Assembly: GCA_964573775.1 (NCBI GenBank) | Contig: CAZNKU010000042.1 | Span: 1-11,807, forward strand | Reading direction: 5' to 3' | From: CAZNKU01 sp964573775 | Lineage (GTDB): Bacteria; Bacillota; Clostridia; Monoglobales; Firm-18 | Length of the DNA stretch: 11,807 nt | Shown here: positions 6,741-11,807 of the stretch, piece by piece | How the letters are laid out: every line of letters starts with the position of its first letter | Position numbering within the stretch: position 1 is the stretch's first letter | Notes under the pieces: model-generated | Told to the model about the DNA's origin: nothing | The model's database searches: none | The model's input: the letters and a program-made list of their open reading frames with translations, nothing else | Position numbers and translations under genes: made by a program

Positions 6741-7724
6741 TTATTTTACTGTTAAAACAACCTTACCAACATTCTTTCCTTTGTAAAGAATATCGTGAGC
6801 AGCTTCTGCTTCTGTTATAGGCAATACTGCGTGGATTGTAGGCTTAACTTCTCCGGCTTCAATTTTTGGAAATACTTTTTCAACAAGTTCTGCCAAAATT
6901 TGTGCCTTTGTTTCAGGTGTTCTGGAACGTAATGTGCTACCAACAATTCTTACATTTCTCACATAGATATTTTTAAGGTCGATTTCTGTTTTCTGTCCTG
7001 CAAGTGCCGCAATCATAATCCATCTTGCACCGTGTGTTAAGTAATGGATACATTTACCCATTATTTCACCGCCAAGGCAGTCAATAGCAACATCAACAGA
7101 TGTACCTTTGTCAAGTTCTTCTTTTAAAACTTCTGAAATATCTTCTTTTGTTGTAACTACAACTCTGTCCGCATTTAAATGCTTAATTGAGCTTGCAATC
7201 TCGTCGGTCAAAACTGTTGTGATTACCCTTACACCAAAAGCCTTTGCCATAGGGATAATTACACTTGCAAGACCTGATGCACCTGCATTCATCAAAAGAG
7301 TATTACCAGGCTTAATATTACCTTCCATAAACAAGTTAAGATATGCTGTTGCAAAAGCTTCAGGAATTGCCGCAGCTTCTACCATAGAGCAGTTTTTAGG
7401 AACAGGCATAAGCATATCATATTTAACAGAAACATATTCTGCATAACCGCCACCGCCAAGTAATGCACAAACTTTATCACCGATTTTCCAATTTGATTTT
7501 GCCTTTGCTTCTTCGCCCATTTCAACAATTACGCCGGCAATTTCAAGGCCCATCCAATCAGGACAACCCGGAGGGGGTGGATAGTCACCTTCTCTTTGCA
7601 TTAAGTCAGCACGGTTAAGGGCTGCTGCATGGATTTCAACTAAAACCTCTTCGGATTTTATGACAGGATTTGGAACATCGTCCCATCTTAAACTTCTGTC
7701 GTCATTTACAAGTATTGCTTTCAT
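6741..7724 (-). CDS. Zinc-free NAD(P)H quinone oxidoreductase, PIG3-type medium-chain reductase
   Basis: This 327-residue protein belongs to the medium-chain dehydrogenase/reductase superfamily, quinone oxidoreductase branch, which reduces quinones or activated enones with NAD(P)H. The GroES-like N-terminal half carries NRADLMQREGDYPPPPG and GLEIAG, the hallmark of the PIG3 (TP53I3) subgroup. The Rossmann half has the glycine-rich NAGASGLASV near residue 147. The catalytic and structural zinc cysteines of alcohol dehydrogenases are absent. AGGAGG (7738-7733) precedes the ATG at 8 bases. It is the last gene of a four-gene unit, 15 bases after the preceding SDR, and ends at the shared terminator. 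In this setting it may reduce an alpha,beta-unsaturated keto sugar rather than a quinone; that is inference. Confidence 0.9.
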   Translation of the reverse strand: MKAILVNDDRSLRWDDVPNPVIKSEEVLVEIHAAALNRADLMQREGDYPPPPGCPDWMGLEIAGVIVEMGEEAKAKSNWKIGDKVCALLGGGGYAEYVSVKYDMLMPVPKNCSMVEAAAIPEAFATAYLNLFMEGNIKPGNTLLMNAGASGLASVIIPMAKAFGVRVITTVLTDEIASSIKHLNADRVVVTTKEDISEVLKEELDKGTSVDVAIDCLGGEIMGKCIHYLTHGARWIMIAALAGQKTEIDLKNIYVRNVRIVGSTLRSRTPETKAQILAELVEKVFPKIEAGEVKPTIHAVLPITEAEAAHDILYKGKNVGKVVLTVK

Positions 7725-7739
7725 AATTTTTTCCTCCTA

Positions 7740-8477
7740 TTATAATAATTTTCTACATCCATCTATCTGGATATTTTGCCCAATAATATAAGTTGCGTCG
7801 TCGCTTGCCAAAAAACAGATGAGATTTGCATTTTCCATATCTGTTCCCGTACGACCGATATGTGATAGGTTGGTTTCCTTGTAATAGTTCATATCGGAAT
7901 TATCAGCAGGACTTACACTTCCTGGAGATACACAGTTTACAAGAACACCATTATGTAATACTTCCTTAGCCAAGCTTTTTGTCATAGAAATCAAAGCACC
8001 TTTGGTTGCTGAGTAGAGTGACCTGTTTGCATTTCCGTATACTCCTGCAACAGAAGCAACATTTATAATTCTTCCATAGTTGTTTTCTATCATTTTTGGC
8101 AGTACTGCTTTTGTACAATGTACCACGCCCATAATGTTTATGTCAAAATACTTTTGCCATAATTCTGCTGGTGTGTCTATAAATTTGCCCTTATCTCTCC
8201 ACAATGCAGCATTATTTACTAAAATATCTATTTTGCCAAATGTTTTTTCAGCTTCGGATACAACCTCATTTACTCTTTTAGCATCACTTATATCACAATT
8301 AAAAATAAGAACATTATCAGTATATTCTTCAATTTCTTTTTTTACATCTTCAAGCTTTGTATAGTTTATATCCAAAAGTACTAAATTTGCCCCGTTTTGT
8401 GCAAATTTAATAGCTGTTGCACGACCTATACCTACTGCCGCACCTGTAACAAGTGAAGTTTTTCCATTGAAATTCAT
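7740..8477 (-). CDS. Short-chain dehydrogenase/reductase, second SDR of the operon
   Basis: A classical 245-residue SDR oxidising or reducing a hydroxyl or keto group. The cofactor motif TGAAVGIG is at residues 11-18. Asp36 at the end of the second strand (LLDIN) points to NAD(H). The NNAA motif is at 88-91, and the catalytic Asn114, Ser142, Tyr155 and Lys159 (YSATK) are all in place. It starts 21 bases after the dehydratase-like gene, with TGAGG (8490-8486) at 8 bases, and its stop runs directly into the ribosome binding site of the quinone oxidoreductase. It opens almost identically to the SDR at 9251-10015 (MNF-GKT), so the two may be paralogues. A KduD-like role beside KduI is possible, but sequence alone does not fix the substrate. 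Confidence 0.92.
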   Translation of the reverse strand: MNFNGKTSLVTGAAVGIGRATAIKFAQNGANLVLLDINYTKLEDVKKEIEEYTDNVLIFNCDISDAKRVNEVVSEAEKTFGKIDILVNNAALWRDKGKFIDTPAELWQKYFDINIMGVVHCTKAVLPKMIENNYGRIINVASVAGVYGNANRSLYSATKGALISMTKSLAKEVLHNGVLVNCVSPGSVSPADNSDMNYYKETNLSHIGRTGTDMENANLICFLASDDATYIIGQNIQIDGCRKLL

Positions 8478-8498
8478 AAATTCAACCTCACTAATGTG

Positions 8499-9251
8499 TT
8501 ATATATTATCTCTAATTGCCTTCATATTTTTAAGAAGTGGCTGATTCTTTATTGATAACTCATCATGTTCATGAACACAGAGATACATGCAACAACCCAA
8601 TTCTCCACCAATTCTTCTTAGGATATTAGATTTACCACCTGCAAGGAATAAAAACGGAATATCTAAATTTTCTTTAAGCATATTTACAATTCTTAGATTT
8701 TCAATTTGCTGTTCCATCGTTTCTGCACCAGTAACGATTTTAGAAATATCCGCACCGCGTCTTTGGTGTTCCAAAGCAATTTCAAGTACTCTTTCTGCAG
8801 GAGTAAACTTGAAAACATGAGAAGACATCAAAACTTCCGCACCTTTTTCGTGCAATTTATCTATAAACTCTATCTGTTTTTTAATTGCATCCTCATTAAC
8901 TGCAAGCTCATCAGGCTGTGGATCATAAAAATCTCCCATTACGTCGCATAGTGTTGCTCCGCAATCTGCCATTTTAAGCAATTCTTCGGCTAACAGCTCA
9001 TCAGGTTTTCCTTCATTTGTTGCACGTCGGTAATATGTTACATAAAAAGGTAACCCTTTTGCGTATGAGAATAAATCTTTGTATGTATCAGCATTCATAT
9101 ATTTTTGGCTCATTCTTTCGAGCTGTATGCCAAATGCTTCTACACCTTCTTCAAAGGATTTATCCATAAGGTATTTTACACGGTCGGGATTTTCACCTAT
9201 TACCATAGATGTAAGTAAAGGTTTATCATATTTTAAAAATGTTGGTTTCAC
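8499..9251 (-). CDS. Type I 3-dehydroquinate dehydratase-like (AroD-fold) Schiff-base enzyme
   Basis: A 250-residue TIM barrel recognisable as type I 3-dehydroquinate dehydratase. Using Salmonella numbering, most active-site residues are kept: Schiff-base Lys170 as Lys171 (GADISKIV), His143 as His145 (SSHVF), Arg82 as Arg76, Glu86 as Glu80, Arg213 as Arg213, Ser232 as Ser233 and Gln236 as Gln237. The usual E-x-R-x-D triplet near residue 46 is changed to Gly41, Gln43 and Glu45, so substrate recognition has probably shifted. The start is GTG, overlapping the last base of the upstream SDR stop codon, with AGGAGG (9265-9260) at 8 bases inside that gene, so translation is coupled. Its place between two SDRs argues for a catabolic role rather than the shikimate pathway. 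Its true substrate is unknown. Confidence 0.8.
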   Translation of the reverse strand: MKPTFLKYDKPLLTSMVIGENPDRVKYLMDKSFEEGVEAFGIQLERMSQKYMNADTYKDLFSYAKGLPFYVTYYRRATNEGKPDELLAEELLKMADCGATLCDVMGDFYDPQPDELAVNEDAIKKQIEFIDKLHEKGAEVLMSSHVFKFTPAERVLEIALEHQRRGADISKIVTGAETMEQQIENLRIVNMLKENLDIPFLFLAGGKSNILRRIGGELGCCMYLCVHEHDELSIKNQPLLKNMKAIRDNI

Positions 9252-10015
9252 TAATTTCCCCTCCTCATTGCATTTCTGCCGCCGTCAATCATAATATTTT
9301 CACCGTTTATAAACTGTCCTTTTTCAGAAGCGATAAACAGGCATAAATCAACAATTTCCTGTGGTTCTGCGGCTCTGCCTAAAAGTGTTTTCATACTTGC
9401 CATATTTGCTCTTGTAAGCACGGGGCCAGGAGAAACACATACGCATCTTATGTTATGTTTGGAACCATATTGGGCAACAGACTTTGTAAGACCATACATA
9501 ACACCTGCCTTAGATGTTGAATAATCCATTCCGTATGCAGTGCCCTCTGCACCGCTTATGGAGCCGATATTGATAATAACACCGCTTTTTTGCTCTCTCA
9601 TTTGTTTTAATACAGCGTGTGCAAAGTAGAACGGACCTTTTAAATTGAGATCAATTCCCCAATCAAAAATGTCAATTGGAACATCCGGAAATTCAGGATA
9701 CTCTTTTTTGTCTACGTTTTTCATTCTGCATGCAAAACCGCCGGCAAAGTTTGCCATAATATCAACACTGCCAAAATTTTCGACGGCTTTGTTTACTACA
9801 TCACTTACCTGATTGTAATCACGCACATCGCATGTAACACCTATGGCTTTACCCTTTCCTTTTGAGTTGATTTCTGCTACTTTTTCTTTTAAAACTCCTT
9901 CATTTACGTCACACAAAACTACATTACCGCCAAGTTCAGCAATATTTTGTGCAAACAAAAGACCGATACCTGAAGCAGCACCTGTTGAAATTGCTGTTTT
10001 TCCAGTAAAATTCAT
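9251..10015 (-). CDS. Short-chain dehydrogenase/reductase, first gene of the operon
   Basis: A classical 254-residue SDR. TGAASGIG at residues 11-18 binds the dinucleotide. Asp36 (LCDVN) favours NAD(H). Asn124, Ser152, Tyr165 and Lys169 (YSTSK) form the catalytic set. The usual NNAG after strand 4 reads NFAG. A longer loop follows, rich in acidic residues and proline, which may shape the substrate pocket. AGGAGA (10028-10023) lies 7 bases before the ATG. It leads the minus-strand unit and overlaps the next gene by one base. A paired AraC-type operator and a sigma-A -10 lie upstream. It is a candidate for the KduD step, reduction of the KduI product to 2-keto-3-deoxygluconate, but the second SDR is equally possible. 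Confidence 0.92.
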   Translation of the reverse strand: MNFTGKTAISTGAASGIGLLFAQNIAELGGNVVLCDVNEGVLKEKVAEINSKGKGKAIGVTCDVRDYNQVSDVVNKAVENFGSVDIMANFAGGFACRMKNVDKKEYPEFPDVPIDIFDWGIDLNLKGPFYFAHAVLKQMREQKSGVIINIGSISGAEGTAYGMDYSTSKAGVMYGLTKSVAQYGSKHNIRCVCVSPGPVLTRANMASMKTLLGRAAEPQEIVDLCLFIASEKGQFINGENIMIDGGRNAMRRGN

Positions 10016-10053
10016 AAAATCATCTCCTGAATATTCTTTTGTATAATTTTAAC

Positions 10054-10082
10054 ATTATATATAATTAATATAAAGATAATAA
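10054..10082 (-). promoter_or_regulatory. Probable activator-dependent promoter of the minus-strand operon
   Basis: On the minus strand a poor -35, TTATTA (10082-10077), a 17-base spacer and a perfect TATAAT (10059-10054). The -35 begins 8 bases after the start of the second half-site, the same offset as at the lipoprotein promoter. Confidence 0.5.
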
Positions 10083-10083
10083 A

Positions 10084-10111
10084 TGATATTATTTTTGTAA
10101 ATAATGATACA
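10084..10111 (-). promoter_or_regulatory. Second copy of the AraC-type paired operator
   Basis: On the minus strand TGTATCA (10111-10105) is followed exactly 21 bases later by AATATCA (10090-10084). Aligned with 3217-3247, 24 of 31 bases agree, including the whole first TGTATCA, the AAAAAT between the half-sites and TATCATTT of the second half-site. Confidence 0.6.
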
Positions 10112-10156
10112 AAAATCAATCGTTGTTATAAAAATAATAATTATTGTTTTTTTACT

Positions 10157-10170
10157 TAAAACGTTTATGG
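10157..10170. promoter_or_regulatory. Possible cre (CcpA) catabolite-repression site
   Basis: TTAAAACGTTTATG agrees with the cre consensus TGWAARCGYTWNCW at 11 of 14 positions, including the central CG and its flanks. The G at position 2 and the C at position 13 are missing, and the region is AT-rich, so chance is possible. Confidence 0.25.
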
Positions 10171-10255
10171 GGGTTAATATAAACATTATTTTGGATATGA
10201 TAGAAGTGTGCGCCATATTATTTTATAGAAGATATTGGATTTTCAAATTATGCTA

Positions 10256-10284
10256 TTTACATAACATTAATTTTATGGTAAAAT
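10256..10284 (+). promoter_or_regulatory. Promoter of the third SDR gene
   Basis: TTTACA (10256-10261), a 17-base spacer and TAAAAT (10279-10284) give a good sigma-A promoter with a leader of about 80 bases. No copy of the paired AraC-type site is seen at the matching offset. Confidence 0.55.
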
Positions 10285-10371
10285 TAATATAAATAACAGG
10301 TATGGACCTGGTTTATCGTTATGTAAGATTTAATCATGTTTAAAATATAATTCATGGAAGGAGATATAAGT

Positions 10372-11172
10372 ATGGGCTTTTTAAAAGGAAAGACAGCAAT
10401 TATTACAGGTGCAGGATATGCAACTCTTGCAGATGGAAGATGCGGTTCAATAGGTTACGGCATTGCAACTGCTTATGCAAAGGAAGGTGCAAATCTTGTT
10501 ATTACAGGTAGAAATGTTGGAAAGCTTGAAAAGGCAAAGGAAGAACTTGAAAAACTGTATGGTATAAAGGTATTAGCGCTTTCTGCAGATATTTCAGAGG
10601 GCGGTGACAATGAGGCGACCGTGAATGATGTTGTAAAAAAAACAATTGAAGCTTTTGGCAGAATAGATGTTCTTATTAACAATGCACAGGCATCTGCGTC
10701 AGGAGTTCCTATTCAGGAACATACAACAGAACAATTTAACCTTGCTATGTATTCCGGTTTGTATGCGGCTTTTCATTATATGAAGGCATGCTATCCATAC
10801 CTTAAAGAAACACAGGGTAGTATTATAAACTTTGCATCAGGTGCAGGACTTTTCGGTAATTATGGTCAATGTTCATATGCGGCTGCAAAAGAGGCTATTC
10901 GCGGACTTAGCCGTGTTGCTGCAACTGAATGGGCGAAGGATGGAATAAATACAAACGTGATTTGTCCTCTTGCGTGGACTGCACAGCTTGAGGGCTTTGA
11001 AAAAGCATATCCGGATGCTTTTAAGGCAAATGTTAAAATTCCGCCTGCCGGTCATTTTGGTGATCCTGAACTTGAAATCGGCAGAGTGTGTGTACAGCTG
11101 GTTTCGCCTGACTTTAAATTTATGAATGGAGAAACCTTAACTCTTGAAGGCGGTATGGGACTTAGACCTTAA
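10372..11172 (+). CDS. Short-chain dehydrogenase/reductase with an extended cofactor loop
   Basis: A 266-residue SDR with catalytic Ser156, Tyr169 and Lys173 (SYAAAK) in the correct spacing. The glycine-rich turn is unusual: TGAG (12-15) is separated from SIGYG (26-30) by about ten extra residues, where most SDRs read TGxxxGxG without a gap. Enoyl-ACP reductases also have modified turns here, but this protein keeps the classical YxxxK. Arg47 after strand 2 (ITGRN) suggests NADP(H), unlike the two NAD-type SDRs of the operon. NNAQ replaces NNAG. ATG 10372 is chosen because AAGGAG (10358-10363) lies 8 bases upstream; the ATG at 10354 lies before that site. It is transcribed alone and ends towards the tRNA fragment. 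The substrate is unknown. Confidence 0.9.
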   Translation: MGFLKGKTAIITGAGYATLADGRCGSIGYGIATAYAKEGANLVITGRNVGKLEKAKEELEKLYGIKVLALSADISEGGDNEATVNDVVKKTIEAFGRIDVLINNAQASASGVPIQEHTTEQFNLAMYSGLYAAFHYMKACYPYLKETQGSIINFASGAGLFGNYGQCSYAAAKEAIRGLSRVAATEWAKDGINTNVICPLAWTAQLEGFEKAYPDAFKANVKIPPAGHFGDPELEIGRVCVQLVSPDFKFMNGETLTLEGGMGLRP

Positions 11173-11251
11173 ATACGGATTTTTGCCTTGTACTGCACTC
11201 AAAATCGGGATTTTCGTGGTGCAAAGCAATTTTTCGACTCAGAGAAGTTAT

Positions 11252-11289
11252 AAAAAATGCAGGTATACTGGCGTATATCTGCATTTTTT
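11252..11289. terminator. Strong bidirectional terminator between the third SDR and the tRNA-Pro fragment
   Basis: The arm at 11252-11268 pairs with 11273-11289 over 17 base pairs including one G-U, around TGGC. The outer part is AAAAAATGCAG with CTGCATTTTTT. It begins next to the CCA end of the tRNA fragment, as expected for the native tRNA terminator, and also stops rightward transcription of the SDR. Confidence 0.9.
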
Positions 11290-11335
11290 TGGTCGAGGTG
11301 ACAGGATTTGAACCTGCGGCCCCTACGTCCCGAAC
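11290..11335 (-). tRNA. 3' half of tRNA-Pro(CGG), broken at the anticodon loop; candidate attachment site
   Basis: Read on the minus strand, this holds the loop TTCGGGA (anticodon CGG), the 3' anticodon strand CGTAG, a GGGCC variable region, a T arm GCAGG-TTCAAAT-CCTGT, the acceptor strand CACCTCG, discriminator A and encoded CCA. The matching 5' strands (CTACG before the loop, the D arm, and CGAGGTG) are absent from the adjoining sequence, so it cannot be a working tRNA. A clean break at the anticodon loop with an intact 3' end is the classic trace of a tyrosine-recombinase element integrated into a tRNA gene. Confidence 0.8.
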
Positions 11336-11502
11336 ACGCTCTAAAGCCTGATATATAGCGGTTTTTGCATTTTTTAGCCCTTTTCGCTACATTCAACATA
11401 CTCTTTGGGCATCTTATCTCCACTGTTTCCATATAGTCCAGAGCTAACTGTGGGATAACATGTGGTCAAAATAATTATCGGCAATACGACTTGTTTAATA
11501 AG

Positions 11503-11531
11503 ATTATAACACATACTGCGTGAAATTGCAA
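11503..11531 (-). promoter_or_regulatory. Leftward sigma-A promoter facing the tRNA fragment
   Basis: On the minus strand TTGCAA (11531-11526), a 17-base spacer and perfect TATAAT (11508-11503). No convincing gene lies between it and the terminator at 11252-11289; the predicted transcript of about 245 bases would end with the tRNA-Pro half. Confidence 0.6.
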
Positions 11532-11535
11532 TACA

Positions 11536-11568
11536 GAATCCTATCACACCGCAAAAGTGATAGGATTC
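11536..11568. other. Perfect 12-base-pair inverted repeat
   Basis: GAATCCTATCAC (11536-11547) pairs with GTGATAGGATTC (11557-11568) around a 9-base loop. It lies just upstream of the leftward -35 box. With only weak T-runs on either side it could be an operator or a poor terminator. Confidence 0.55.
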
Positions 11569-11609
11569 AATTTATCTTAAACAAATATCTATTCGTTATA
11601 TCATTTTTA

Positions 11610-11638
11610 TTGTAGATATACAATGTAATGAATAATAT
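11610..11638 (+). promoter_or_regulatory. Possible promoter of the amidase gene
   Basis: TTGTAG (11610-11615), a 17-base spacer and TAATAT (11633-11638). ATTGTA and TACAAT (11609-11614, 11619-11624) form an inverted repeat over the -35, a possible operator. Confidence 0.4.
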
Positions 11639-11719
11639 CAATTTAACACTAATACATTATAGCAAACGGAAATAGATTGAATTTTAGATGTTAACCATTT
11701 AAGAAAGTGAGGAAACAGA

Positions 11720-11807
11720 ATGAAAATATTTCTTGATGCCGGTCACAGTAGCGGCGGCGGAGATACCGGAGCCGAAGGATTTAATCTTAAAGAACAGGAT
11801 ATCACAT
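11720..11807 (+). CDS. N-acetylmuramoyl-L-alanine amidase (Amidase_3), N-terminal fragment cut by the window end
   Basis: Only 29 residues are inside the window, but they match the start of the zinc amidase family that cuts the bond between muramic acid and the stem peptide of the cell wall. MKIFLDAGHSSG corresponds to the family opening, usually IxLDPGHGG, with His9 as the first zinc ligand, and LKEQDIT supplies Glu25 as the likely second ligand. GTGAGG (11707-11712) lies 7 bases before the ATG. No signal peptide precedes the catalytic domain, which is usual for phage endolysins that leave through a holin and less usual for host autolysins. The rest of the protein lies beyond the edge. Confidence 0.8.
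   Translation, partial: MKIFLDAGHSSGGGDTGAEGFNLKEQDIT

Larger units (their letters stand above)
10016..10371. other. Divergent intergenic region between the operon and the third SDR
   Basis: The 356-base gap is very AT-rich. It holds a minus-strand promoter with paired operator near 10054-10111, a cre-like site at 10157-10170, a plus-strand promoter at 10256-10284 and a small hairpin CAGGT/ACCTG (10297-10310) in the leader. An open stretch at 10104-10292 lacks a ribosome binding site and is low-complexity, so it is not called a gene. Confidence 0.7.
11336..11807. mobile_element. Possible end of an integrated element (prophage or ICE) entering from the right
   Basis: By tRNA-integration geometry the duplicated 3' fragment borders native downstream DNA on its CCA side (left) and the element on its broken side (right). 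The right side holds a leftward promoter, a 12-base-pair hairpin, non-coding DNA at 11336-11502 and the start of a cell-wall amidase, a common phage lysin class. No integrase is visible in the window, so the call rests mostly on the tRNA fragment. Confidence 0.4.

Noticed and set aside
10104..10292. Open stretch of 62 codons in the divergent intergenic region
   Set aside because: Low-complexity Ile/Lys-rich translation of AT-rich DNA, no ribosome binding site, and it overlaps promoter and operator signals.
10372..11172. Calling the third SDR KduD
   Set aside because: Its cofactor turn and inferred NADP preference differ from KduD, and its promoter lacks the paired operator. No SDR here can be named KduD from sequence alone.
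11199..11432. Minus-strand open stretch of 77 codons, considered as an integrase tail
   Set aside because: It runs through the tRNA-Pro fragment and the terminator, giving the usual GRRFKSCHLDQ artefact of a tRNA T arm. An in-frame stop lies a short way upstream and no integrase catalytic residues are seen.
11290..11500. tRNA with a group I intron, or a tmRNA
   Set aside because: No 5' tRNA half or CGAGGTG acceptor strand is found to the right within the window, and no tag reading frame is seen. A 3' attachment fragment explains the data better.
1..11807. CRISPR array, rRNA or transposase gene
   Set aside because: No regularly spaced direct repeats with unique spacers, no conserved rRNA sequence and no DDE or tyrosine transposase motifs were found on either strand.

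Overview
The window looks like chromosomal DNA of a low-GC, anaerobic, gut-type Clostridia (Firmicutes). The signs are AT-rich composition, strong AGGAGG ribosome binding sites, sigma-A promoters of the TTGCAA-17-TATAAT type, a lipoprotein solute-binding protein of the clostridial family, and a palindromic intergenic repeat common in gut clostridial genomes. No species is claimed.

Left part (1-2419): a small alpha/beta hydrolase (166-900, minus) and a NodB/CE4-type polysaccharide deacetylase (1112-1975, plus) are transcribed divergently from two clear promoters. The 444-base gap at 1976-2419 holds a nested 3' UTR hairpin, a terminator, a multi-hairpin repeat and the next promoter.

Middle (2420-6730): an AraC-family regulator, a sugar-binding lipoprotein without permease genes, and a 542-residue protein whose second half is a complete KduI (5-keto-4-deoxyuronate isomerase). 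The first half of that protein is a beta-rich, discoidin-like, probably carbohydrate-binding region. A ribosome binding site and ATG lie inside the fused gene exactly at the KduI boundary, so two products are possible.

Right part (6741-10015, minus): a compact four-gene operon in transcription order SDR dehydrogenase, type I 3-dehydroquinate-dehydratase-like enzyme, second SDR, and PIG3-type quinone oxidoreductase. A third SDR (10372-11172, plus) diverges from it. The 356-base gap at 10016-10371 holds the two promoters, a paired operator and a cre-like site; the rest is AT-rich with nothing recognised.

A near-matching pair of direct repeats, 21 bases apart and placed identically relative to the -35 box, lies upstream of both the lipoprotein-kduI unit and the minus-strand operon. 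This is the geometry of AraC-family activation, so the regulator at 2420 probably controls both units. Together they look like a regulon for taking up and breaking down a uronic-acid oligosaccharide, with the esterase and deacetylase perhaps removing acyl groups. KduI and SDRs are present, but no KDG kinase or KDPG aldolase is seen, so the later steps are unknown.

Right edge (11173-11807): a strong bidirectional terminator and the 3' half of a tRNA-Pro(CGG), broken at the anticodon loop, suggest the attachment site of an integrated element extending rightwards. That side also carries a leftward promoter, a hairpin, and the start of an N-acetylmuramoyl-L-alanine amidase cut by the window end.
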